Shown: positions 5,140 to 12,045 of the stretch, piece by piece | Layout: each line of letters opens with the position of its first letter | Numbering within the stretch: position 1 is the stretch's first letter | Source: Bacillota bacterium | GTDB taxonomy: Bacteria > Bacillota > Clostridia > Christensenellales > QAND01 | Direction of reading: 5' to 3' | NCBI GenBank assembly: GCA_019415425.1 | Contig: DXZF01000138.1 | Coordinates: 1-15,198, forward strand | DNA: 15,198 nt | Notes under the pieces: generated by a model | Databases searched by the model: none | What the model was told of the DNA's origin: nothing | Seen by the model: only the letters and a program-made list of their open reading frames with translations | Translations under genes and position numbers: made by a program

Positions 5140-6420
5140 TTAGGCGTTGGGAATCGATTTGCGCGGCGGCTGTGTGTTGTCCGGCCGATGCAGGTGCAAT
5201 ACCCTTTTGGCAAATGGAAAGGAAAGGGCAAACAGGAGCGAGATCGCAAAGGCCAGCAATGCCGTGGTGCGGTAGAGCGTGAACACGCCGAACGAATCGA
5301 TCAGCTGGCCACCCAGCAGGCTGCTGCAGATGTGGCCCAGGGCACCGGCCATGCCGACAAAGGTCTGTGCAGAGGCCTTGAGTTCAGGCGGCGAGAGCCG
5401 GTGTGCGTATTCGATGGAAGTGGTAAAGAACAGGCCGGCGCCCATGCCGTTAAAGCACAGCGTGACCAGCATGACCAAAACAGGGCTGCCCACCTGCGTG
5501 TACAGAAATTGCTCCAGCCCCAGGCAACACCCCGTGCACACGATCAGCGCCGGCAGGCTGTACCTGCGCAACAGGCGTGCCCCCAGCAGCAGAAACGGGA
5601 TCTCCATCAACGCCTTGATGCCGCTGGAAGAGGCCGAAATGCTGGGGTCTGCGCCCAACGCCTGGTAGATATACGGGCTGAAGGAGCTTGTGCAGTTCAT
5701 CGTCATCTGCGTGGCAAAGATCATCAGCAGAAACAGGACAAAGTAGTAGTTCCCCAACAGGCGGAACGGATTGATCTTGCGCCGATCTTCCGCCTTGACG
5801 GGCTGGGAGCCATCCTTGAGCGCATCGTCGAGCGGGAGCGACTTGCGCAACCTTCCGGCAAACAGTGCGGTCAGCAGGCACAAAATCCCGCAGATGTAAA
5901 ACACCGCGGACAGGCCGAGCACACCCGAAACGGCGGAGAGAATCAGGCAGGTGATCGTCCAGGTCAGCGAACCCCAGGAACGGACGACGCCAAACGCCAC
6001 ATGCCCGACCTGGTTGATGGACTTGACGACCCAGGCGTCCAGCAGATTGGTCGAGCAGGTGCGCACGAAGTTGGATACGGGCAGCATGAACGCCAACGCG
6101 CACACGCCGCCCCAGTGCATCGCGCCGAAAAACGGCAGGCTGAACAGGAGGATGCCTTGCAGGATGAACACCAGGCGGTACGTCTTTTCCATGGAACCCA
6201 TGCGGTCGGCCACATACCCCCAGATGGGAGGGGCCAGGATTCCAACGGCGGAATAGGCCGCAATGATCAGTCCGACCTGTGCACTGGAAAAACCGTAGCT
6301 GTTGAGCAGAAGTACGTTGAAGGCTCCAGCCGACATACCGGTGAAGTGAAACCCGTACATGCAGGAGAACCCGCGGCGAACCCGTTTTTGCATGGCGCGC
6401 AGGTTCGGTTCGTTGGTCAA
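5140..6420 (-). CDS. MFS transporter, tandem paralogue
   Basis: This is a 426-residue, 12-helix major facilitator. It shows GFSSAQVGLI, GYVADRMGSMEKTY, NFVRTCSTNLLDAW, INPFRLLGNYYF, GIKALMEIPFLLLGARLL and LSPPELKASAQTFVGMAGA, and ends in LSFPFAKRVLHLHRPD plus a short basic tail. It aligns from end to end with the gene at 3472-4920, so the pair arose by tandem duplication. The best start is TTG 6420, preceded by GGGGGAG at 6431-6437 with a spacer of about 9 bases. This gives an N-terminus as long as that of the paralogue. ATG 6393 is an alternative, and the upstream open frame to 6546 has no support. The substrate is unknown. The position facing the tetronate operon and the shared upstream motif at 6467-6479 suggest an acid sugar or related solute (inference). 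Confidence 0.85.
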   Translation of the reverse strand: MTNEPNLRAMQKRVRRGFSCMYGFHFTGMSAGAFNVLLLNSYGFSSAQVGLIIAAYSAVGILAPPIWGYVADRMGSMEKTYRLVFILQGILLFSLPFFGAMHWGGVCALAFMLPVSNFVRTCSTNLLDAWVVKSINQVGHVAFGVVRSWGSLTWTITCLILSAVSGVLGLSAVFYICGILCLLTALFAGRLRKSLPLDDALKDGSQPVKAEDRRKINPFRLLGNYYFVLFLLMIFATQMTMNCTSSFSPYIYQALGADPSISASSSGIKALMEIPFLLLGARLLRRYSLPALIVCTGCCLGLEQFLYTQVGSPVLVMLVTLCFNGMGAGLFFTTSIEYAHRLSPPELKASAQTFVGMAGALGHICSSLLGGQLIDSFGVFTLYRTTALLAFAISLLFALSFPFAKRVLHLHRPDNTQPPRKSIPNA

Positions 6421-6466
6421 AAAGATACGCCTCCCCCTTAAAAAATAGACATTTGAAAGTAAAGAC

Positions 6467-6479
6467 ATTGTAACACAAA
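6467..6479. promoter_or_regulatory. Copy of the pdxA2 operator motif upstream of MFS gene
   Basis: ATTGTAACACAAA on the plus strand agrees with ATTGTAATACAAT (972-984) at 11 of 13 positions. On the minus strand it reads TTTGTGTTACAAT, with TACAAT placed as a possible -10 box 47 bases upstream of the TTG start. The shared motif suggests a common regulator for the tetronate operon and this transporter. Confidence 0.4.
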
Positions 6480-6564
6480 AGGGGTGGGAAAACACCTGCC
6501 CAACGGCAAAAATCCAGCGCCTGTACCCGCGCAATCCAGGGCGCACAGAGGCCGGATTCTATAG

Positions 6565-6570
6565 TATAAT
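6565..6570 (+). promoter_or_regulatory. Candidate -10 box of the zinc-ribbon/SPFH operon
   Basis: TATAAT stands in an isolated AT-rich patch (TTCTATAGTATAATAAATCC) 44 bases before the first ATG of the operon. The matching -35 position (CGCACA at 6542-6547, 17-base spacer) is poor, so activation or an alternative sigma factor is possible. No other promoter-like sequence is evident in 6421-6613. Confidence 0.4.
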
Positions 6571-6613
6571 AAATCCAACTGAGGCCGCCGGTGGCGCGCG
6601 AAAGAGGTGGACG

Positions 6614-7354
6614 ATGGATTGGGTCTGGATGGCCCTGGGCGCCGTGTGCGCGCTGGGGATCGGGGGCGTGGTATGGGCGCGGCACAAGGTGCGTACGTTT
6701 TCCCGTAGGGCGTTTGGCACGGACGACCTGGCACAGGGGCTGTCCCTGCAGGCGGAGGCGTTGGCGCATACGCCCAAGTCGGTCTCGGCCATGACGCGCA
6801 TCTATCTGCCGCTCATCCAGCGCGACTTTCCCTCGTTCAACTACTACGAGAGCCGCCAGCAGGCACGGCAGGTGCTGCTCTGTGCCCTGCAGGCCATCAC
6901 GCAGCGGGAGCCCGCGTGCCTGCCGGCCAATGCGCTGGGCGTGCGTGAGCAGATACGCGCCAAGCTGCTGGACGACGCGCACAGTGGGCGCGAGGAGGCG
7001 TTTACACAGCTCCAGGTGCACGACATCCAGATTGCCGACTACCGCAAACAACAGGGCACCTGCCGGATCGTGTGGCAGGCGGCGGTGGGGTACCTGTATG
7101 CGCTGCGGGTGGACGGCCGGCCGGCGGACGGCGCACAGGCGCAGCGGCAGGTGCAGACCCGGTACAACCTCGAGCAGGTGTATGTGCAGGACGTGCAGGC
7201 GGCGCAGCACGGCGGCACGGCGGTGGGCGTCACCTGCCCGCATTGCGGGGCGCCCGTCACGCAGTTGGGCGAAAAGCGCTGTGCCTACTGTGGCGGCGCC
7301 GTGCAGGAGGTCAACTGGCGCGTATGGTCGTTCCAGCGGGTGGATGAGGTGTAA
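6614..7354 (+). CDS. Membrane-anchored zinc-ribbon protein, possibly Tim44-like
   Basis: The 246-residue protein has an N-terminal membrane helix (about 3-22) followed by a basic stretch. A soluble domain follows, with SVSAMTRIYLPLIQRDFPSFNYYE (56-79) and a long helix-rich middle. A C-terminal zinc ribbon has CPHC at 208-211 and CAYC at 223-226. The middle, with the FNYYE helix and a later beta-rich part (RIVWQAAVGYLYAL), recalls Tim44-like domains found beside SPFH and TPM genes in Clostridia. That assignment is by recollection and unsure. The start ATG has AAAGAGGTG at 6601-6609. It is the first gene of a four-gene operon, 59 bases before the SPFH gene. A role as a membrane-tethered partner of the downstream SPFH complex is inferred. 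Confidence 0.75.
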   Translation: MDWVWMALGAVCALGIGGVVWARHKVRTFSRRAFGTDDLAQGLSLQAEALAHTPKSVSAMTRIYLPLIQRDFPSFNYYESRQQARQVLLCALQAITQREPACLPANALGVREQIRAKLLDDAHSGREEAFTQLQVHDIQIADYRKQQGTCRIVWQAAVGYLYALRVDGRPADGAQAQRQVQTRYNLEQVYVQDVQAAQHGGTAVGVTCPHCGAPVTQLGEKRCAYCGGAVQEVNWRVWSFQRVDEV

Positions 7355-7413
7355 CGCCTTCACACTGCGCTGTCGCAATACAGGGCATACAGAATCAAAG
7401 GAGGAAGTTTTCT

Positions 7414-8727
7414 ATGGGCATTATTCGTGCAACGCTCAACGCCGTGGGCGGCGCGCTGGCCGACCAGTGGCTGGAGGTCATCGAACCCGACGAGATGAGC
7501 GATACCACCGTCTATACGCGCGGCGTCAAGGTGCGCACCGACGACCGGCGCAACCAGAACACAAAGGGCACCGACAACACCGTGTCCAACGGCTCGGTCA
7601 TCCACGTGTACGAAAACCAGTTCATGCTGCTGGTCGATGGCGGCAAGGTCGTGGACTATACCGCAGAAGAGGGGTACTACACCGTCAACAACGCCAGCAT
7701 GCCCTCGTTGTTCAACGGGCAGTTTGGCGATGCGCTCAAGGAGTCGTTTGGCAGAATCAAGTTTGGCGGCACCCCTTCGGGCGCGCAGAAGGTGTACTTC
7801 ATCAATCTGCAGGAGATCAAGGGCATCAAGTTTGGCACGCGCAACCCCGTCAACTACTTTGACAACTTCTACAATGCCGAACTGTTCCTGCGCGCACACG
7901 GCACGTATTCGATCAAGATCGTCGACCCGCTGCGCTTTTATGCAGAGGCCATTCCGCGCAACAGGGATCGCGTGGACATCGCGGATATCAACGAACAGTA
8001 CCTGTCGGAATTCCTGGAGGCGTTCCAATCCTCCATCAACCAGATGTCTGCCGACGGCGTGCGCATCTCGTTCGTCGCCTCCAAGGGGCGCGAATTGAGC
8101 CAGTACATGTCCACCACGCTGGATGAGCAGTGGCGGCAGATGCGCGGCATGGAGATTCAGGCCGTGGGCATCGCCAGCATCTCGTACGACGAGGCGTCCA
8201 CCAAGCTGATCAACATGCGCAATCAGGGCGCCATGCTGGGCGACCCCAACGTGCGCGAGGGGTACGTGCAGGGCGCTGTGGCGCGCGGTATGGAGGCCGC
8301 CGGGTCCAATGCCAACGGGAGCATGGCGGGCTTTATGGGCATGGGCGTCGGGATGCAGGCGGGCGGCTCGTTTATGGGCGCTGCCTCGCAGGCCAACCAG
8401 CAGCAGATGCAGCGGCAGGCGCAACAGGCGCCGGTGCAGGCGCAGCCCGCCGCGCCGCAGGGCGCGACGTGGCAATGTGCGTGCGGCGCTGCGGACAACA
8501 CCGGCAATTTCTGCGCGATGTGCGGTAAGCCGCGCCCGCAGGCGGACGTGTGGACGTGCGCGTGTGGCAGCCGGAACGAGGGGGGAAAGTTCTGCCCGCA
8601 GTGCGGCAAGCCGCGGGTGAGCAAAATCCGTTGCAGCAAGTGCGGGTACGAGCCGGATATGCAGCAGCCGCTGCCCAAGTTCTGCCCCGAGTGCGGCGAC
8701 CCCATTGGCCCGGAAGACGCACAGTGA
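7414..8727 (+). CDS. ydjI: SPFH-domain protein with three C-terminal zinc ribbons (YdjI-like)
   Basis: The 437-residue protein matches the bacterial SPFH or 'virion core' type represented by B. subtilis YdjI. The N-terminal part has LADQWLEVIEPDEMSDTTVYTRGVKV (15-40), IHVYENQFMLLVDGGKV (63-79) and the SPFH core to about 275. A Gly/Met/Gln-rich low-complexity linker covers about 294-352. Three zinc ribbons follow: C355/C357 with C367/C370, C382/C384 with C393/C396, and C407/C410 with C424/C427. Two of these use a C-A-C first knuckle. YdjI with YdjG and YdjH helps place PspA at stressed membranes in B. subtilis (established context). AAAGGAGGA stands just before the ATG. YdjG-like and TPM genes follow directly, so the module is conserved here in a different order. 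Confidence 0.87.
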   Translation: MGIIRATLNAVGGALADQWLEVIEPDEMSDTTVYTRGVKVRTDDRRNQNTKGTDNTVSNGSVIHVYENQFMLLVDGGKVVDYTAEEGYYTVNNASMPSLFNGQFGDALKESFGRIKFGGTPSGAQKVYFINLQEIKGIKFGTRNPVNYFDNFYNAELFLRAHGTYSIKIVDPLRFYAEAIPRNRDRVDIADINEQYLSEFLEAFQSSINQMSADGVRISFVASKGRELSQYMSTTLDEQWRQMRGMEIQAVGIASISYDEASTKLINMRNQGAMLGDPNVREGYVQGAVARGMEAAGSNANGSMAGFMGMGVGMQAGGSFMGAASQANQQQMQRQAQQAPVQAQPAAPQGATWQCACGAADNTGNFCAMCGKPRPQADVWTCACGSRNEGGKFCPQCGKPRVSKIRCSKCGYEPDMQQPLPKFCPECGDPIGPEDAQ

Positions 8728-8752
8728 GTGAGCGCGAGGAGGCGTTGACGCC

Positions 8753-9853
8753 ATGGCCATGACTTACAAGTGCCCCAACTGCGACGGCGGCCTGACCTTC
8801 AACCCCCAGACGGGGCAATTCCACTGCGCGTACTGCCTGAGCGACTTCACCCAGGAGCAACTGGATGCCATCGCATCGGAGCAGACACAGCAGGGCACGG
8901 CACAGACGGCCCAGCAGGCAGAAGCGGGCCAGGCCCCGCAGGACGACGGCTGGCAGCAGTCCGGCGCGCAGGCGCAGGCAGAGGAAGAGCTGGCCCTGTA
9001 CACCTGCCCCAGCTGCGGCGCGCAGATCCTGACCGAAAAGACCACGGCGGCCACGTTCTGCTACTATTGCCACAACCCCATCGTGCTCTCGGAAACGCTC
9101 AGCGGCGCAAGTGCGCCGGACGGCGTGATTCCCTTTGCCATCGACCGGGATGAGGCGGTCAAGCGCTTTACCCGCTGGATTCGCAGCAAGAAATACGTGC
9201 CGCGCGCATTTTTCAACAAGCAGCAGATACAGCGCATCAGCGGCGTGTACTTTCCCTACTGGGTGGCAGAGGTGGACGTGGACGCGCAAATGCAGGCGCA
9301 GGGCAGGACGGTGCGCGTCTGGCGCGCAGGCGATACCGAGTACACCGAGACCAAGCACTACGCCATCGAGCGGGCGGGCAGCATCCATTTTGCGGATCTG
9401 TCGCAAAACGCGCTGAAAAAGGCCAACCGCAAGCTGGTGGAGGGCGTGCAGCCGTTTGACGAATCGGCCGTCAAGCCGTTTTCCGCGGCGTATCTGAGCG
9501 GATTTGTGGCGCAGACGCGCGATGTGGAGCAGGAGGAGGCGGCCCAGGCGCTGGAGCCGGAGCTGGACGACTACGCCCAGAAGCTGCTGCGCGACACCAT
9601 CAGCGGCTACGGTTCCGTACACACGCAGTCCTGTACCGTACGCCGCACAGGGCAGACCTTCCGCTGCATCCTGCGCCCGGTGTGGGTGCTCACGTATCAG
9701 GGCGAGGACCAGATGTATTACTATGCCATGAACGGGCAGACCGGCAAGGTGTGCGGCGAACTGCCCACCGACGGACGCAGGCTGTGGACGCTGTTTGCAC
9801 AGGTGAGCGTACCGCTGTTTGCGCTGCTGACGATCGGAGCGATGCTGTTATGA
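8753..9853 (+). CDS. ydjG: Double zinc-ribbon (TFIIB-type) membrane protein, YdjG-like
   Basis: The 366-residue protein has a first zinc ribbon with C7/C10 and C25/C28, then an Ala/Gln-rich linker (about 40-80). A second ribbon has C85/C88 and C103/C106. It continues VIPFAIDRDEAVKRFTRWI and ISGVYFPYWVAEVDVDAQ, the pattern of YdjG-like TFIIB-zinc-ribbon proteins. It ends in one hydrophobic helix (about 345-366), so it is probably tail-anchored with the ribbons in the cytoplasm. The start is ATG 8753, with GAGGAGG at 8736-8742; ATG 8759 is an alternative. The stop overlaps the start of the TPM gene (ATGA). In B. subtilis, YdjG and its operon partners support PspA function, and a similar scaffold role here is inferred. 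Confidence 0.87.
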   Translation: MAMTYKCPNCDGGLTFNPQTGQFHCAYCLSDFTQEQLDAIASEQTQQGTAQTAQQAEAGQAPQDDGWQQSGAQAQAEEELALYTCPSCGAQILTEKTTAATFCYYCHNPIVLSETLSGASAPDGVIPFAIDRDEAVKRFTRWIRSKKYVPRAFFNKQQIQRISGVYFPYWVAEVDVDAQMQAQGRTVRVWRAGDTEYTETKHYAIERAGSIHFADLSQNALKKANRKLVEGVQPFDESAVKPFSAAYLSGFVAQTRDVEQEEAAQALEPELDDYAQKLLRDTISGYGSVHTQSCTVRRTGQTFRCILRPVWVLTYQGEDQMYYYAMNGQTGKVCGELPTDGRRLWTLFAQVSVPLFALLTIGAMLL

Positions 9854-10746
9854 GGACGTACAGATGGGCCCGTTGGGCGATGGGCGTTTTGATGTCGCTG
9901 TGGCTGTGTATGGGCGCGACGGCTTTGGCACAGCCTGCGGACGCACAGACGGCGGTGCGGGCGGCGGCCGCAGCGGCGCAAAGCGCGCAGGAACAGCGCG
10001 TATTTGACGAGGCCGATCTGTTCACCCCTGCACAGGAACAGGCGCTGGGAGAGGACGTGGCCGCGCTCAGGGCGCAGATGCAGATGGATGTGGTCATCGT
10101 CACCACTGCGGATGCACAGGGCAAGAGCGCACGCGCGTATGCCGACGACTACTACGACGACAACGGCTTTGGTGTGGGCGAGGACCACGACGGCGTGCTG
10201 CTGTTGATCGATATGGACAACCGCGAGGCGTACATCTCTACCTGCGGCGCCATGATTGACCTGCTCACGGATGGGCGAATCGACGCCATTTTGGACGGTG
10301 TGGTCCTCCAGTTGCAGGAACAGGACTACGCGGGCGCGGCGCAGGCGTTCCTCGCGCGCACGCAGTCGTACTTTGAGGCGGGCGCCGTGTCGGGGCAGTA
10401 CCAGTACGACACGCAGACGGGGCAGCGAAGCGATCAAAGCGCGTTTCCCATGTTGCTGCGCATTGCGATCTGCGCCGCCGTGGCCGCAGCGGCGGGCGGG
10501 ATCACGGTCTGGGCCGTCAAATCGCGGTACAGCATGAAGACCGAGGCGTACACGTACCCGTATCGGGACAGGAGCACCCTCTCTCTGTCGGTGCAGCAGG
10601 ACCGGTTTTTGCACCAGACGCTCACTTCGCGGCAAATTCCGAGGGAGACGTCGGGTGCGGGCCCCGGCGGCAGTTCGTCGCGGCGCAGTTCGACCCATCG
10701 GTCCGCCAGCGGGCGCAAGCACGGGGGCGGGGGCCGTAAATTCTGA
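9850..10746 (+). CDS. ydjH: TPM-domain membrane protein, YdjH-like
   Basis: The 298-residue product has a signal peptide (about 1-28, with ATALAQPA as a likely cleavage region). A TPM domain (about 50-178) follows, with VFDEADLFTPAQEQALGEDV, MDVVIVTTADAQGKSARAYADDYYDDNGFGVGEDHDGVLLLIDMDNREAYIST and an acidic DDYYDD patch. A membrane helix spans about 201-222. The tail is basic and Ser/Gly-rich and ends in SGRKHGGGGRKF, typical of TPM proteins. The TPM fold (also in Psb32/TLP18.3 and MOLO-1) lies outside the membrane, while the basic tail would be cytoplasmic. The ATG overlaps the stop of the upstream gene (ATGA), implying coupled translation; an upstream in-frame extension to 9682 lies inside that gene and is rejected. 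It ends the operon, before a strong hairpin. Confidence 0.87.
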   Translation: MRTYRWARWAMGVLMSLWLCMGATALAQPADAQTAVRAAAAAAQSAQEQRVFDEADLFTPAQEQALGEDVAALRAQMQMDVVIVTTADAQGKSARAYADDYYDDNGFGVGEDHDGVLLLIDMDNREAYISTCGAMIDLLTDGRIDAILDGVVLQLQEQDYAGAAQAFLARTQSYFEAGAVSGQYQYDTQTGQRSDQSAFPMLLRIAICAAVAAAAGGITVWAVKSRYSMKTEAYTYPYRDRSTLSLSVQQDRFLHQTLTSRQIPRETSGAGPGGSSSRRSSTHRSASGRKHGGGGRKF

Positions 10747-10774
10747 CCGCTTTGATGCGGGACTTTCCATGAAA

Positions 10775-10812
10775 AAAAGAGCGCGGATGGACATGGCCAT
10801 CCGCGCTCTTTT
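10775..10812. terminator. Bidirectional terminator between TPM and LysR genes
   Basis: A 16-bp perfect stem (AAAAGAGCGCGGATGG and its complement) closes a 6-base loop. TTTT ends the plus side, and the seven A residues at 10772-10778 give a T-run on the minus strand. It lies between convergent genes, 28 bases after the TPM stop and 24 bases from the LysR stop. Confidence 0.9.
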
Positions 10813-10836
10813 CTATGTGCCGTCTTTCCGAACGCC

Positions 10837-11718
10837 TCAGAGCGAGGCGCCCAGCCCAAACATCTGCAAAAAGGCGCGCGTGGGCGCCGACAGATAGCTG
10901 CCCTTGCGCCAGATGATGGCGGACTGGCTCTGCAGGCCCATCTCCTCGATGGCCTTGCAGCGCATCTCGTCGCGCATCGCCATCACGTCCACCACCGTTT
11001 CGGCCACGATGGCAACGCCCAGGTTGGCATTGGCCCACATGAGGGACGTGCGCGAATCGGTGGTGCGGCAGTAGATGCGCGGGGCAAAGCCCAGTTGGCG
11101 GCACGCGGAGACCAGCGACACCTCCATGCTGCGGTTGACGATCAGCGGAAGCCCTCTGAGCGCCGTAAGCGAGATGCTGTCGGTGGGCGGCAGAAAATCC
11201 TGGTGCGCCACGGCCACCATCCGCTCCATGGGCAGGGGCAACAGCCCCAGCTTTTCGTCGGGATCCTCAAACGGCATGCCGACGATCGCCACGTTTACCA
11301 CGCCGTCCTTGACGTAATCGATCAGCTCAAAGGACTGGCCGGAATACAGCTCGATGCGCACGTCGGGGTGCGATTTGTAAAAGGACACCATGGGCGGGCT
11401 GAGCAGCACCGCGGCGGACGAGAATTTGGTGCCGATGGACAGCGTGCCGGTGTGCCCGGCGCACAGGTCGGCCATGACGGTCTGGGTGGTGTCCGTCATG
11501 TGCAAAATGGAGCGTGCGCGCGTGTACAGCACCTTGCCGGCATCGGTGAGCGAGATTCGCCGCGGCCCGCGCACCACCAGCTGTACGCCAAATTCCTCTT
11601 CCAATAGCTTGAGCTGATAGCTCACGGGCGGCTGCGCCACGTGCAGGCGCTTGGCCGCTGCGCTGAGCGTCCCCTCTTCCACGATGGCCACAAAGTAGGC
11701 GAGCTGTTTGAGCTCCAT
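10837..11718 (-). CDS. LysR-family transcriptional regulator
   Basis: The 293-residue protein has normal LysR length. The N-terminal winged helix-turn-helix is clear: MELKQLAYFVAIVEEGTLS, AAKRLHVAQPPVSYQLKLLE and RGPRRISLTDAGKVLY (to about residue 66). A linker helix follows, and a type-2 periplasmic-binding-protein-like effector domain runs from about 90 to 293, beginning GTLSIGTKFSSAAVLLSPPM. GGGGGAG stands before the ATG at 11718. It is divergent from the PTS-aldolase-dehydrogenase operon, so it most likely controls that operon and itself in response to a sugar-derived effector (inference). An ATAGC-A-GCTAT dyad lies 36 bases upstream of its start. Confidence 0.9.
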   Translation of the reverse strand: MELKQLAYFVAIVEEGTLSAAAKRLHVAQPPVSYQLKLLEEEFGVQLVVRGPRRISLTDAGKVLYTRARSILHMTDTTQTVMADLCAGHTGTLSIGTKFSSAAVLLSPPMVSFYKSHPDVRIELYSGQSFELIDYVKDGVVNVAIVGMPFEDPDEKLGLLPLPMERMVAVAHQDFLPPTDSISLTALRGLPLIVNRSMEVSLVSACRQLGFAPRIYCRTTDSRTSLMWANANLGVAIVAETVVDVMAMRDEMRCKAIEEMGLQSQSAIIWRKGSYLSAPTRAFLQMFGLGASL

Positions 11719-12045
11719 CCGTTCACTCCCCCTTTTTGGTATTGATTTTCCTTATAGCAGCTATTGAATATTGGTATTTTTCATTTCCAAAGCCGCGTGC
11801 TAAGATAAACGCGAGATAAGAAATATACATTTTCATCTAATAATATATCATATTATTTCTATTTATTCTATATAAAATTGTGTAATAAATTTTTAAAGAG
11901 ACAAAGTTTTTTTATTTATGTGTGAAAACACAAAGCCCTTTCCTAAACGATTGAGTGAACAGGAGGTGAAGCGGGGGTCGGCCGCATGCCCCGGAGAAAG
12001 GCGGCCGCGTAATACGAACACCGTTGTAGAGAAAGGAGCACCGTC
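11719..12045. other. AT-rich divergent regulatory region, lysR to PTS operon
   Basis: This 327-base region is strikingly AT-rich between about 11740 and 11950 against GC-rich flanks. It holds the ATAGC-A-GCTAT dyad (11754-11764), overlapping a TATAAG -10-like box for lysR, and several TATA-like hexamers towards the PTS genes, none with a convincing -35 partner. TGTGT-GAAA-ACACA is a small dyad near 11920-11933. An AGGAGGTG (11961-11968) has no start codon at a usable distance. CGGCCGC (11979-11985) and GCGGCCG (12001-12007) form a stem about 40 bases before the PTS start. Confidence 0.55.
11754..11764. promoter_or_regulatory. Candidate LysR-type operator
   Basis: ATAGCAGCTAT is a perfect 5-bp-arm palindrome around one A and fits the T-N11-A type spacing when its flanks are included. 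It overlaps a minus-strand TATAAG that could be the -10 box of lysR, the usual place for autorepression in this family. Confidence 0.35.

Noticed and set aside
5450..7378. 642-residue minus-strand open frame across the second MFS gene and the next operon
   Set aside because: It is a shadow frame created by high GC third positions. It runs antisense to a clear zinc-ribbon gene and out of frame with a clear MFS gene, and has no domain of its own.
7360..8760. 466-residue minus-strand open frame opposite the SPFH gene
   Set aside because: It is fully antisense to a well-supported SPFH gene, rich in His/Arg/Leu as expected for a shadow, and has no matching start signal.
9682..9849. Upstream extension of the TPM gene
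   Set aside because: It lies inside the YdjG-like gene in another frame. The ATG at 9850 overlaps that gene's stop and is followed by a proper signal peptide.
11917..11935. TGTGTGAAAACACA as a catabolite-repression (cre) site
   Set aside because: It lacks the central CG and the flanking pattern of cre sites, so it is only recorded as a small dyad.
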